A DNA stretch of 64,000 nt from JAEUJM01 sp044221555 (GCA_044221555.1 JBGAOY010000013.1:62001-126000); one strand, 5' to 3'; numbered from the stretch's first letter, positions 33,766 through 42,368 are shown. Made by a program: numbers and translations. Notes: a model not told the origin generated them from the letters alone.

Positions 33766-35016
33766 TCAGCCCTCCAGGAGGCCGATCGTGGGGGCGTCGA
33801 GCTCCAGGTGGTCGCGGTTGAGGTACACGAACAGCGTGGCGTCGGTCGCAGGGTCGTACAGCACCCGCGTCGACGATCCCGGGATGTCGCCGTTCATCCC
33901 CCACCGCGTGAAGACCCGGTCCGGCGGGCATCCCTCGAAGACGCAGGCGCCCTCTTCGGTGACGCCCACGATGCCGAGCCCGTAGCCGCCGGGCGTGATC
34001 CGGTTCATCGCCGAGACGTCGGTGCCGTCGACCACCTGATCGCGGAACACCGCGTCGGACCACGTGAACAGGTCGTGGACGGTCGAGACCGCGCCGACCG
34101 CCGGGGCGGACACGGAGCGCCACGCGTCCATCGGGATCTCGGTGGTGGGCAGCGGGTCCTGGTCGGGCTCGAGCTCGTAGAGCCCCGGCAGCGGGGCGGC
34201 GTCGTCCGCGGCCGGTTGCAGGTACCAGGTGGCGTCCATCCCCAGCGGGCCGAACAGCCGCTGCTCGAACACCGTGCCGACGTCGTCGCCGGTCACGTCC
34301 TCGATGACCGCGCCGGCGAGCACGTAGTTGAGGTTGCTGTAGGTGGTCGAAGCCCCCGGCTCGTCGACCGGGGGGAGTGCCCGGGTGGCGTCCAGGGTGT
34401 CGTCGATGCTGTCCGAGCCCCCCTGGGCGACGCGGTCGATGTACAGGTCACCCTCGGTGTCGCCGTTGCCGAAGGTGGCCACGCCGCTCGACTGGTCGAG
34501 CAGTTGGCGCACGGTGATGTGGTCGCCGTTCGGCCAGTCCACGTAGCGCGAGATGGGGTCGTCGAGGTCGAGTGCGCCCTCGTCGGCCAGCAGCACGAGG
34601 GCGGCGGCGGTGAACGACTTGGTGATGCTGGCCACGTCGAACGCGTCGTCCGGGTGCAACGCCTGACCGGTCCGGGCGTCGGCCACGCCGCTCGTGACCA
34701 CCAGGGGATCGCCGTCACCCACCTTCCAGGCCACGATCCCCCCGTCGGCGCGGGTGTCGGCCACCAGCCCGTCGGCGAACGCCTGCAGTCGTGCGCCGTC
34801 GATGTCGGGGGCTGGCGCGTGGGCATCGTCGGGTGCCGACGAGGTCGTGGTGGCGGGTGCCCCCGCAGCCGCCTGCTCCCCCGGTGCGTCGGAGCCGCAG
34901 GCGGACACCGCGCTCACGATCAGGGTGGCCAGGACGACGAGCGCCGCCGGCCGGACGAGTCGCGAGTGGCATCGCTGCACGGTGCCCCATTCGTGCCGGT
35001 CGTCCCGGCGGATCAC
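33766..35016 (-). CDS. Serine hydrolase, beta-lactamase/class C (AmpC-like) fold, lipoprotein
   Basis: 416 residues. The signal peptide (RPAALVVLATLIVSAVSAC) ends in a lipobox cysteine. The catalytic SxxK is ASITKSFTAAAL, the YxN motif is YSNLNYVLAG, and the late conserved RITPGGYGLG/THEE-like region contains the third motif area. It could be a D-aminopeptidase, esterase or penicillin-binding-protein-like enzyme. The start is uncertain: GTG at 35016 is ten bases after the upstream stop, whereas GTG at 34980 gives a more usual signal-peptide length. Confidence 0.85.
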   Translation of the reverse strand: MIRRDDRHEWGTVQRCHSRLVRPAALVVLATLIVSAVSACGSDAPGEQAAAGAPATTTSSAPDDAHAPAPDIDGARLQAFADGLVADTRADGGIVAWKVGDGDPLVVTSGVADARTGQALHPDDAFDVASITKSFTAAALVLLADEGALDLDDPISRYVDWPNGDHITVRQLLDQSSGVATFGNGDTEGDLYIDRVAQGGSDSIDDTLDATRALPPVDEPGASTTYSNLNYVLAGAVIEDVTGDDVGTVFEQRLFGPLGMDATWYLQPAADDAAPLPGLYELEPDQDPLPTTEIPMDAWRSVSAPAVGAVSTVHDLFTWSDAVFRDQVVDGTDVSAMNRITPGGYGLGIVGVTEEGACVFEGCPPDRVFTRWGMNGDIPGSSTRVLYDPATDATLFVYLNRDHLELDAPTIGLLEG

Positions 35017-35026
35017 CCGTGTGAGG

Positions 35027-35863
35027 TCAGGGGATGCCGAGCACCTTGATCTCGGAGATGGCGGTGTCGCCGTCGGAGCTGCTGCCCGGGACCGTGCTCA
35101 CGATCTCCATCCGCACCTGCCGGGTCGTGGCGTCCACGTCGGTGAGCTGCAGGGAGCGGTCGGAGACGTCGAGGGACTGGTCGACCGTGGACCCGTCGTC
35201 GAAGGTCCACCGCACCCGGCTCACCCGGAAGTTCTGGAAGAAGCGGTCGACTCGCTCCTCGCACGGCTGGACCTTGTCGTAGCCGGGGGTCAACCCCACC
35301 TGCTCGACCAACGTCGACGCCCCGAGGTCGAACGTGATCGTGTGGCCGGTGCCGTCACCGGCGACCTGCCACGCGGTCGAGGGCGCGCCGTCGAGCACGT
35401 TCTCGGGGTCGTAGGTGACCGACACCGTCCCGCCGCAGTCCTCGGCCGGTGGGGACGACGACGAGGCCGTCGTCTGCACTGGCGCGAGCACCTGCGGGGG
35501 CCCACTGGTGGAGGCCGACGGGTCCGAGGTGACCGTCGGGGCCGGCTCGGTGGTCGCGGCCCCCGGCTCGGGTGCCGCGGGCACCGATGTGGTGCCGCGG
35601 TCGGCGGCCGCCGGGTCGTCGTCCCCGGTGGTCGTCACCAGCACCGCCACCGCGCCCAGCAGGGCCACGATCACGGCAGCCACGCCGATGATCACGGGGG
35701 TGGTCACCCGGATGCCGCCATCGCCGGCGCCGCCGTCAGCCGGGGCCGGAGGAACGGCCGTCGGCATCGCCACCGTCGGGGGTGCGTCGAGCGACGCGCC
35801 GCACGATCGGCAGAACTGCGCGCCCTTCGCGCCGGGCACGCCGCATTGCCGGCAGATCGCCAT
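35027..35863 (-). CDS. Zinc-ribbon membrane protein with extracytoplasmic discoidin/NADase-type glycan-binding domain
   Basis: 278 residues. The N-terminal zinc ribbon CRQCGVPGAKGAQFCRSCG (4 Cys) is cytoplasmic. A membrane helix (about 53-78) and a Pro/Thr/Ser-rich linker lead to a C-terminal beta-sandwich (about 135-278) with ENVLDGAPSTAWQVAGDG and TFDDGSTVDQSLD. This is the same D-G-x-x-x-T-A-W pattern as the C-terminus of the kinase at 7710. Probably binds a cell-wall glycan. It precedes the serine hydrolase by ten bases and is likely co-transcribed with it. Confidence 0.8.
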   Translation of the reverse strand: MAICRQCGVPGAKGAQFCRSCGASLDAPPTVAMPTAVPPAPADGGAGDGGIRVTTPVIIGVAAVIVALLGAVAVLVTTTGDDDPAAADRGTTSVPAAPEPGAATTEPAPTVTSDPSASTSGPPQVLAPVQTTASSSSPPAEDCGGTVSVTYDPENVLDGAPSTAWQVAGDGTGHTITFDLGASTLVEQVGLTPGYDKVQPCEERVDRFFQNFRVSRVRWTFDDGSTVDQSLDVSDRSLQLTDVDATTRQVRMEIVSTVPGSSSDGDTAISEIKVLGIP

Positions 35864-35941
35864 GGTCCCTCACCTTCCCGCTCGGACCGCCCGTCGAGCA
35901 GGCAACTCTACTGACGCCCGGCCCGGGTGGCGGCCGCCGGG

Positions 35942-35947
35942 TACCGT
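35942..35947 (+). promoter_or_regulatory. Putative -10 element, leaderless start of DUF2461 gene
   Basis: TACCGT, six bases (GCGGCC) before the ATG at 35954. Confidence 0.55.
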
Positions 35948-35953
35948 GCGGCC

Positions 35954-36604
35954 ATGGCGTTCCGGGGATGGCCGGTCGAGGCGCTGGAGTTCTACGAGGG
36001 CCTCGAGGCCGACAACACCAAGACCTACTGGACCGAGCACAAGGCCGTCTACGAGACCGACGTCCGAGCGCCCATGCAGGCGCTGCTGGACGAGTTGGCC
36101 CCCGAATTCGGCGAGGGCAAGATCTTCCGCCCGTACCGCGACGTGCGTTTCAGCGCCGACAAGACCCCGTACAAGACCGCCATGGGCGCACAGCTGGCCG
36201 GCGGCGGCTACGTGCAGCTCTCGTCCGAGGGCCTGTTCGCGGGCACCGGGATGTACCACATGTTCAAGGACCAGCTCGATCGCTACCGCCGGGCGGTGGC
36301 GGACGACACCACCGGCGCCGCGCTCGAGGCCGTGATCGCCCAGGTCGAGGCCCGGGGCATCGAGGTCACCGCCCGCGAGCGCCTCAAGACCGCGCCTCGG
36401 GGGTACCCCAAGGACCACCCGCGCATCGAGCTGCTCCGCTACAAGGGACTCATCACCACGAAGCAGTGGGAGGCGGCGGCGTGGCTGGGCACCGCCAAGG
36501 CCAAGGACCGGGTGGTCGACTTCCTCCGTGCCTCGCAGCCGGTGCTGGACTGGCTCACCGCCCACGTCGGCGAGACCGAGCTGGAGGACGCCGGTCGCCG
36601 CTGA
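35954..36604 (+). CDS. DUF2461 (TIGR02453) family protein
   Basis: 216-residue protein of unknown function. The family features are FRGWPVEALEFYEGLEADNTKTYWTEHKAVYE near the start, FRPYRDVRFSADKTPYKTAMGA (the central signature), and GYPKDHPRIELLRYKGL in the C-terminal half. No helices in the membrane and no signal peptide. The gene stands alone. Confidence 0.88.
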   Translation: MAFRGWPVEALEFYEGLEADNTKTYWTEHKAVYETDVRAPMQALLDELAPEFGEGKIFRPYRDVRFSADKTPYKTAMGAQLAGGGYVQLSSEGLFAGTGMYHMFKDQLDRYRRAVADDTTGAALEAVIAQVEARGIEVTARERLKTAPRGYPKDHPRIELLRYKGLITTKQWEAAAWLGTAKAKDRVVDFLRASQPVLDWLTAHVGETELEDAGRR

Positions 36605-36684
36605 GCGCCGACGCAGTCCCGCGGCGTGCTGATCAGGCCTCCCACGGTCGATCCCGGACGCCGGCGTCGAGGTAGGGCGAATGC

Positions 36685-36737
36685 GTCTTTCTGCCCATAT
36701 ATATAGAAACTCATAGATTGTCTGATGACGTCAGATC
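36685..36737 (+). promoter_or_regulatory. AT-rich promoter region before the ATPase gene
   Basis: Contains CATATATATAG and TAGATT in an otherwise very GC-rich genome, then TGATGACGTCAG (TGACGTCA palindrome) immediately before the GTG at 36738. The low GC suggests a foreign or strongly regulated promoter. Confidence 0.35.
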
Positions 36738-37646
36738 GTGGATCCGATCCGCAACCCCTACTCGCCCGGAGCGGGGACGCCTCCCCCCTATCTCGCCGGA
36801 CGCGCAGGTTTGCTCGATGCGTTCGACACCGTGATCGGGCGCGCACAGATCGGTAACGCCGTCCAGCCGCCGGTGTTGTCCGGGCTCCGTGGCGTCGGCA
36901 AGACCGTGCTACTGCTGCGCTGGCGGGAGTTGGCCCTCGAGGCCGGATGGGCGGCGGCGCACATCGAGGCCCGAGTGGGTACCGATCTCCGGGCCCCGCA
37001 GCTCCAGCTCCCTGTCCTGATCGCCGGGGCAGGCTTGCCGACCGTCGGCCGTGTGCTCTCCGATGCGAAGTCCTACGCCGAGCGCCTCTTCGATGTTCGC
37101 ACCGTCGGCCGCCTCGATGACGAGGCCCAGCGGGCGGCGATCGCCGAACCCGCGGCTGCCCTCGGGGTTGCGTTCGAACCTGCCGCGCTCACCAGGCTCG
37201 GCGAGCTTGCCGGGGGCTATCCGTTCTTCATCCAGACGCACGCGAAGTTCGCGTGGGACGTCGCGGTCGACAGCCCGGTGTCGCTCGCCGATGTGGCCGT
37301 GGCCGAACCCAGAGCCGGCGAGCAGCTCGAACAGTCGTTCTTCGGACCTCGCTACGAGCGCGCCACTCCGGCCGAGCGCCGGTACATGCATGCGTTGGCG
37401 TCACTCGGCGACGGGCCCGTGTCCACCGCCGAAGCGGCCACCGTTCTCAGGCGGCGGGCGTCGGACGTGTCAGTGCAGCGCGACGGGCTCATCGCCAAGG
37501 GCCTGGTGTATGCCCCGGATCGGGGCTTCATCGACTTCACCGTGCCCCAATGGCTGCGTACCTCAGAGGCCGGACCGACCACCCTCCGAGCGATCCCTGA
37601 CCGCGGGCGCCGGTCAACAGGTCGGTGTGCCGGCGGCCGCGGGTGA
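36738..37646 (+). CDS. Orphan AAA/ORC-type ATPase, internally shortened
   Basis: 302 residues of a family normally nearer 400. The start (DPIRNPYSPGAGTPPPYLAGR) and P-loop GLRGVGKTVLLLRW (49-62) are intact. The sequence then passes from WAAAHIEARVGTDLR directly to VLIAGAGLPTVGRVLSDAKSYAERLF, the sensor-1 part. The expected ~90 residues with the Walker B LLLxDE motif are missing without loss of frame. The C-terminal winged-helix-like region (PAERRYMHALASLGDGPVSTAEAATVLRRRASDVSVQRDGLIAKGLV) is present. Probably inactive for ATP hydrolysis. Confidence 0.75.
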   Translation: MDPIRNPYSPGAGTPPPYLAGRAGLLDAFDTVIGRAQIGNAVQPPVLSGLRGVGKTVLLLRWRELALEAGWAAAHIEARVGTDLRAPQLQLPVLIAGAGLPTVGRVLSDAKSYAERLFDVRTVGRLDDEAQRAAIAEPAAALGVAFEPAALTRLGELAGGYPFFIQTHAKFAWDVAVDSPVSLADVAVAEPRAGEQLEQSFFGPRYERATPAERRYMHALASLGDGPVSTAEAATVLRRRASDVSVQRDGLIAKGLVYAPDRGFIDFTVPQWLRTSEAGPTTLRAIPDRGRRSTGRCAGGRG

Positions 37647-37649
37647 TTA

Positions 37650-37664
37650 GAGTCGGATTGACTC
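37650..37664. promoter_or_regulatory. Inverted repeat upstream of pnuC
   Basis: GAGTC GGATT GACTC, 24 bases before the pnuC ATG, overlapping a TAGAGT that may be its -10. A candidate operator for NAD-salvage control; the regulator is not in the window. Confidence 0.35.
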
Positions 37665-37688
37665 GAACTAGAGGATCGGAGGGCGGGG

Positions 37689-38330
37689 ATGCTCGACTGG
37701 CTGAACTCGACCGCGGCGCACCTGTGGGGGGTCGACGTCTCGTGGGCGGAGGTGCTCGGCGACCTCACCGGACTCGCGTCGGTGTGGTGGGCGGCCCGCG
37801 AGAAGGTGTGGACCTGGCCGGTCGGCAACCTGAACTCGGCACTGTTCCTCGTCCTGTTCCTCGACGCCAAGCTGTACGCCAGTGCCGTGCTGCAACTGGT
37901 CTTCATCGCACTCGGCTTCTTCGGCTGGTGGGAGTGGGTCCGCCGACACGGCCCCGACCGCAGGCCGCTCGTGGTCTCGCGCGCGACGCCGCTCCAGTGG
38001 GTGGGCATCGCGGTGGCGGGGTCGGCGGTGCTGGTGTCGTGGACCTGGTGGCTCGCCGCGCACACGGACTCGCCCCAGCCGTTCTGGGATTCGGCCATCC
38101 TGGCGGTCAGCCTGGTGGCCACCTACGGCCAGGCCCGCAAGTGGCTCGAGTCGTGGTGGCTGTGGATCCTGGTCGACCTGATCAGCGTCCCGCTCTACCT
38201 CAGTCGAGGCCTCGTGCCCACGGCGGCGGTGTACGCGGTCTTCGGTGCGCTCTGTGTGATGGGCCTGCGCGGGTGGCGGGCCGAACTGCGGTCCACGACG
38301 GCGCTCGCCCCGGCGCAGGCGCCGGCGTGA
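37689..38330 (+). CDS. pnuC: Nicotinamide riboside transporter PnuC
   Basis: 213-residue membrane protein with seven predicted helices. PnuC features are LASVWWAAREKVWTWPVGNLNSALFLVLF, LDAKLYASAVLQLVFIALGFFGWWEW and KWLESWWLWILVDLISVPLYLSRGLVPTAAVYAVF. It moves nicotinamide riboside by facilitated diffusion, trapped by phosphorylation. GGAGGG lies upstream of ATG 37689. The stop overlaps the nadR GTG (GTGA), so transporter and kinase are translationally coupled. Confidence 0.94.
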   Translation: MLDWLNSTAAHLWGVDVSWAEVLGDLTGLASVWWAAREKVWTWPVGNLNSALFLVLFLDAKLYASAVLQLVFIALGFFGWWEWVRRHGPDRRPLVVSRATPLQWVGIAVAGSAVLVSWTWWLAAHTDSPQPFWDSAILAVSLVATYGQARKWLESWWLWILVDLISVPLYLSRGLVPTAAVYAVFGALCVMGLRGWRAELRSTTALAPAQAPA

Positions 38331-39454
38331 GGCGCACCGGACACGGGCTGATCATCGGGAAGTTCCATCCGCCCCACGCCGGTCACGAGTTGCTGGTGCG
38401 GACCGCGGCGCGGTCGTCCCGCCGGGTGTCGGTGCTGGTGCTCGGCCATCCCGAGGAGACGCTCTCGGTCGAGGAGCGGGTCGCGTGGCTGGACGCGATG
38501 GTGGCCGACCTTCCCCACGTCGTGGTGGCCGGAGGGCTCGACCCGCACCCCATCGACTACCACGACCCCGCGGTCTGGGACCTGCACGAGCGCGAGTTCC
38601 GGGCCGTCCTCGCCACGGTCACCGACGAGCCGGTCACCGCGGTGTTCTCCTCCGAGGCCTACGGCGCCGAGTTGGCTCGGCGCTTCGACGCCGTCTCGGT
38701 TGCCGTCGATCCCGAACGGGCCCTGGTGCCGGTCAGCGCCACCCAGGTGCGCGAGGACCCCGTGACCGTATGGCACCACGTGCCGTCGCCGGTCCGGGCC
38801 GGGCTGTGCCGGCGGGTGGTGGTGATCGGTGCCGAGTCGACGGGCACCACCACGGTGGCCCGGGCCCTCACCGACACCCTGCGGGCCCGCGGCGGGCCGC
38901 ACGGCGACACGCAGTGGGTGCCCGAGGTGGGCCGGGCGTGGACGGTCACCAAGCTGGCCGATGCGGCCGCGGCCGCCGCCCTGGCCGGCCGCCCGCGTCC
39001 CACCATGGACGATCTCGCCTGGCCCACCGCCGACTTCGTCGCCATCGCCGCCCAGCAGAACGCCGACGAGGACCGCCGGGCCCGCCATGGTGGGCCGGTC
39101 CTCGTGTGCGACACCGACGCGTTCGCCACCGGCATCTGGCACGAGCGCTACGTCGGCGAGCCCTCTCCGGCGGTGGAGGCGCTGGCCCGGCACCATCCGC
39201 TCTACCTGTTGACCCACCACGAAGGGGTGCCCTTCGCGCAGGACGGCATCCGTGACGGCGAGCACCTGCGGGCGTGGATGACCGACCGCTTCCTCGAGGC
39301 GCTGGCCGCGACCGGCCGCCGCACGGTGGTGCTGAGCGGCTCCCTCGCCGAGCGGGTGACCCAGGCGGTCGCGGCCGTGGACGACCTGCTGGCCGAGGGC
39401 TGGGACCTCTCCATCGCCCCGCCGACCGACGGCTGGGCCGAGGGCGGAACCTGA
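38327..39454 (+). CDS. nadR: NadR-type NMN adenylyltransferase / ribosylnicotinamide kinase
   Basis: 375-residue bifunctional enzyme. The N-terminal nucleotidyltransferase has LIIGKFHPPHAGHELLVR (the HxGH motif). The C-terminal P-loop kinase has RVVVIGAESTGTTTVARALTD. It phosphorylates incoming nicotinamide riboside to NMN and can adenylylate NMN to NAD. No N-terminal HTH repressor domain is present, unlike E. coli NadR. Its stop codon is immediately followed by the left end of the integrated island. Confidence 0.92.
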   Translation: MRRTGHGLIIGKFHPPHAGHELLVRTAARSSRRVSVLVLGHPEETLSVEERVAWLDAMVADLPHVVVAGGLDPHPIDYHDPAVWDLHEREFRAVLATVTDEPVTAVFSSEAYGAELARRFDAVSVAVDPERALVPVSATQVREDPVTVWHHVPSPVRAGLCRRVVVIGAESTGTTTVARALTDTLRARGGPHGDTQWVPEVGRAWTVTKLADAAAAAALAGRPRPTMDDLAWPTADFVAIAAQQNADEDRRARHGGPVLVCDTDAFATGIWHERYVGEPSPAVEALARHHPLYLLTHHEGVPFAQDGIRDGEHLRAWMTDRFLEALAATGRRTVVLSGSLAERVTQAVAAVDDLLAEGWDLSIAPPTDGWAEGGT

Positions 39455-39464
39455 GCACCCCCAA
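39455..39464. other. attL: left boundary repeat of integrated island
   Basis: GCACCCCCAA is identical to the end of tRNA-Glu at 45055-45064 and abuts the nadR stop. The following bases (CGGGGATTGGAACC) also resemble the tRNA T-arm (CGGGATTCGAACC), suggesting a tRNA-derived attachment site. Confidence 0.6.
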
Positions 39465-39695
39465 GCCTCGGGGATTGGAACCGCGTCTGGACGTGGCTGG
39501 AAGGCGTCGAGACGGTGCGTCCTCGCCTGGAACCTGCCCTGATCGGGACCACTTCCGGCCCTGAGAGCCGGGATCGGCGGTTGCGGAGCACTCCCTCAGT
39601 TGATTGGGAGAGGGGGACTAGCCCGAGATGAACACATCAGACCCACGGCGGGGTCACACGACCTCACGGGATCACACACGAGGAGCGAACATCCG

Positions 39696-40247
39696 ATGAC
39701 GACGACCACTGATCTCGACGACCTCCGCGCCGCCCTGCTCGAACTGACCCCTGGCCAGCAGATAGCGGTGGAGGCGCTCGCCGGGGGAGCGACCCAGCAG
39801 GACGCCGCTGAGGCGGCCGGAGTGACGCGTGAGACGGTTACCCGCTGGTCCGGTCATGTCCCAGCCTTCAAGGCCACCCTGAACCTCTACCGGGCTGCCC
39901 TGGTTTCCGAGCAGATCGACACGGCGCGCCGCATCCGGGGCAAGGCGCTGAGCGCAGTCGAGACGGCCCTCGATGACGGGAGCATCGATCCGCTCGCCGT
40001 GCTCCGGGTGGTGGCTGACCCTTCTGACTCCATTGGGCCGACCGTCCCCGAGGCAATCCTCGACGCGGAGATGAACCGCACTCGTGTCGGTCTGCCGCCG
40101 ACAGCGCCGCCCCGAGGCCTGGATGCCCAGTTGGAGGAACTTGCCAACCCTGGTCCCTGTGACATTGAACGTGCGGAGGAGTTGACGATCACGCGACTCG
40201 CGGAGGCGGCACGCGTTGTCAGGCCATGCCGGGCGTCGGCTCGCTAG
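39696..40247 (+). CDS. Helix-turn-helix protein of the island (terminase-small-subunit-like)
   Basis: 183 residues. The N-terminal HTH LTPGQQIAVEALAGGATQQDAAEAAGVTRETVTRW (about 15-50) is followed by a helical region HVPAFKATLNLYRAALVSEQIDTARRIRGKALSAVETALDDG. This layout resembles phage phBC6A51-type or small-terminase-like HTH proteins. ATG at 39696 has GAGGAG eleven bases upstream. It is convergent with the endonuclease gene, overlapping by four bases. The role is unknown; it may be regulatory or a remnant of phage origin. Confidence 0.6.
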   Translation: MTTTTDLDDLRAALLELTPGQQIAVEALAGGATQQDAAEAAGVTRETVTRWSGHVPAFKATLNLYRAALVSEQIDTARRIRGKALSAVETALDDGSIDPLAVLRVVADPSDSIGPTVPEAILDAEMNRTRVGLPPTAPPRGLDAQLEELANPGPCDIERAEELTITRLAEAARVVRPCRASAR

Positions 40248-41104
40248 GCGAAGGTCCGAAGGAACTCGATGGCGGTCTTGGCCTCGCCGAACTGTGCCTC
40301 GATCCGGTCGCCGTTACTGAACCTGATGGCAATCTCCCAACGAACGAATGGCGGGGTTGCATCGGGCGTCTCGTAGGTCTCGATGGCGTCGATCGCGTCG
40401 CTTGGCGAATCGAATTCCAGAGAGTCGCCATGCAGAGGTAGGACGCTGACGCGTTCCACCCGACGCACGATGCTGCCTTCAAGGGCGACCCGGAACCGGG
40501 CAAATTCGGCCGGGGCGCATTGTCGAAGCGCCTCGCCCAGTTGGTCTCGCTCGTCGGGGGTTAGGGATTCGTACCGATCGACCATCTCCTGAAGCCGGTC
40601 TAGCGGTGTGTCCTCCTCGGTCGCCACGTCGATGCCCACGGTGGCGAACGCCCGGACAACGTCGTCGTAAGGGATGTAGAGAACCGAGAAGCCGAGGCTC
40701 GTCAGCTGGGCGAGCGCGCCGGCTGTCCACTGTCCCCCGACGATTGCCCCACCGAACGGCTTGACGTTCGCGTACTTCGCGAGCAAGGGCTCGACCGCTC
40801 CTTGGATCTCCTGCGCCTTGTTCTTCGAGTGCTTCGTGTACCGACGCCACGCGGACTCGATGAAGGCAGCCGGGACCCCAATCTGATCCTCGGTTCCAGC
40901 GCGTTCCAGCACGAAGTCCAGGTCGTGGCTGTTGCCGCGGTCGTCGGTCCAGGTGACCTTGACGCCAGGTCGCGCTTGCCGTGGCCCCTTGGTGTCGAGA
41001 TACAGGTCGTGCTCCTCCGCGAAGGCACGCAGTACGGGTTCCAGCGCGATCTCCAGCGCCTCCCCGATTATCTGGCCCAGCTTGTGGGCCGGTGACTCAG
41101 CCAA
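40244..41104 (-). CDS. Putative type II restriction endonuclease
   Basis: 286 residues. A PD-(D/E)xK-like core is suggested by HDLDFVLE (D61/D63) and the strand FIESAWRRYTKHSKNKAQEIQG (E83). The RRYTKHSKNKAQEI stretch is a motif I associate with restriction enzymes, although the usual K of ExK is not at its normal place. Later GGAIVGGQWTAGALAQL and LYIPYDDVVRAF support a folded nuclease. TTG at 41104 begins immediately after the methyltransferase stop, so the genes are coupled. Identity is inferred mainly from the partner gene. Confidence 0.62.
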   Translation of the reverse strand: MAESPAHKLGQIIGEALEIALEPVLRAFAEEHDLYLDTKGPRQARPGVKVTWTDDRGNSHDLDFVLERAGTEDQIGVPAAFIESAWRRYTKHSKNKAQEIQGAVEPLLAKYANVKPFGGAIVGGQWTAGALAQLTSLGFSVLYIPYDDVVRAFATVGIDVATEEDTPLDRLQEMVDRYESLTPDERDQLGEALRQCAPAEFARFRVALEGSIVRRVERVSVLPLHGDSLEFDSPSDAIDAIETYETPDATPPFVRWEIAIRFSNGDRIEAQFGEAKTAIEFLRTFA

Positions 41105-42361
41105 CTACCCAACCACCCAGAGCCGGCCCTCGTGCAGAGGTACGTCGTGTTTACGGTTCTTCCACTTCACGTTGCGATCGCGGACCTTCTCGAACGACCA
41201 CGAATCGAAGCCCTCGGCCACGGCTAAGTCGCCCAGCCACCGCTCGACTGGAACGTAGACGCCGTAAGGTGCCGAGTCCCCAACGACGAAACACACAGAA
41301 GCCCCAGGGGCGCTCGATCGCCGGAGCGCGCGCCAGGTGTAGGCAAGGTCATGGAAGTAGGCCAGCACCATGCTGTGGTACGCCTTCTTCCCTCCGTGGG
41401 TGTGCCGCACGGTGTCTAGGTCTCTGTACACCTCGGCCAACTCATCCGCGATCGGCGTCAGGATTGGGTCCGCCAGAGCTTCGGCCGGGTCGAAGCCGAC
41501 CATCGCCTGCGAGCACGATCGCACCAGCTGCGATCTCATGGGTTTGAGGTCGCCCCAACTAGTGATCTCGCCAAGAACGGTCTGCTCTAGTCGGGTGGCG
41601 TCCGCGTAGTCGTAATTGTTGGCGTACGGAGGTGAGCAGATGACGTGGGTCGCCCAGGCGTCCGGAGCCACCCCCGACTCCCGGCAGTCACCTTGGATGT
41701 ACGTCGCGGGCGGGGGTTCCGGGACGGCACACTGCCGCTCCCGCATGTCAGCGGACATGGCGGCGACCTGCGATTCGAAGGCCAACAGCACCGGGGCAGT
41801 GGAACGCTTCCGCTTGTTTGGCAACACGTACTGCCACTGAGCGGTGCCGACGTGGGAGGTCACCCGGATGATCGCCACGAAAGCGAGCCAGAGGAGCGAG
41901 CCCACTGAGTCATCCGGCTCGGAGAGCACGGCTTCGCGCAGGCCCAGCAGGTCGGTCAAGGCGTCAGGTGTGTAGCACTTGTCGAGGAGAGCAGGAACCG
42001 GATCGACCAGGGGGTACGGACGGGTCCGATCCAGTACGTCGAGCGCGCGGCGCTCGAACTCATCGGCGTCGGCTGACCAAGCCAGCTTCGCCCGTGCGAC
42101 ACGGCAGACGAAGTGCTGGCTGTCGATACCGACCGACTCGGCTCCGATGCTCTGGGCGGCGAGCAGCGTCGTGCCTGATCCGGCGAACGGGTCGAGGACT
42201 CTCGCGTCGGAGTGGACCAGGGACTCGACCCACTCAGCGGAGAACCCCGCCGAGTAGCGGAACCAGCGGTGTACCGGCAGCTTCATGTTGTCCACGAATG
42301 TCGTCGTGTTCCTTGCCGTCGCGGGTAGCGGGAACAGGTGGAGTGGCTCCGTGAGACTCAT
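41105..42361 (-). CDS. DNA methyltransferase, SPPY type (N4-cytosine or N6-adenine)
   Basis: 418 residues. SAM-binding motif DPFAGSGTTLLAAQ (57-70) comes before the catalytic motif SPPYANNYDYAD (243-254); S-P-P-Y is most often found in N4-cytosine enzymes. The order of motifs (FxGxG first) fits the alpha/gamma groups. The target sequence cannot be read from the protein. The ATG at 42361 lies seven bases from a TACCGT hexamer that is part of an ACGGTACCGT palindrome, suggesting leaderless, regulated transcription. Next to the endonuclease-like gene it forms a probable restriction-modification pair. Confidence 0.85.
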   Translation of the reverse strand: MSLTEPLHLFPLPATARNTTTFVDNMKLPVHRWFRYSAGFSAEWVESLVHSDARVLDPFAGSGTTLLAAQSIGAESVGIDSQHFVCRVARAKLAWSADADEFERRALDVLDRTRPYPLVDPVPALLDKCYTPDALTDLLGLREAVLSEPDDSVGSLLWLAFVAIIRVTSHVGTAQWQYVLPNKRKRSTAPVLLAFESQVAAMSADMRERQCAVPEPPPATYIQGDCRESGVAPDAWATHVICSPPYANNYDYADATRLEQTVLGEITSWGDLKPMRSQLVRSCSQAMVGFDPAEALADPILTPIADELAEVYRDLDTVRHTHGGKKAYHSMVLAYFHDLAYTWRALRRSSAPGASVCFVVGDSAPYGVYVPVERWLGDLAVAEGFDSWSFEKVRDRNVKWKNRKHDVPLHEGRLWVVG

Positions 42362-42368
42362 TCAGGCC

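Noticed and set aside
39455..39500. Second tRNA-Glu copy or partial tRNA at the left island end
   Set aside because: Only a 10-bp identity plus a degenerate T-arm-like stretch; no cloverleaf can be formed.
40244..40247. Overlap of convergent island genes as evidence of misannotation
   Set aside because: A four-base overlap of stops is common for convergent genes; both frames show coherent protein features.
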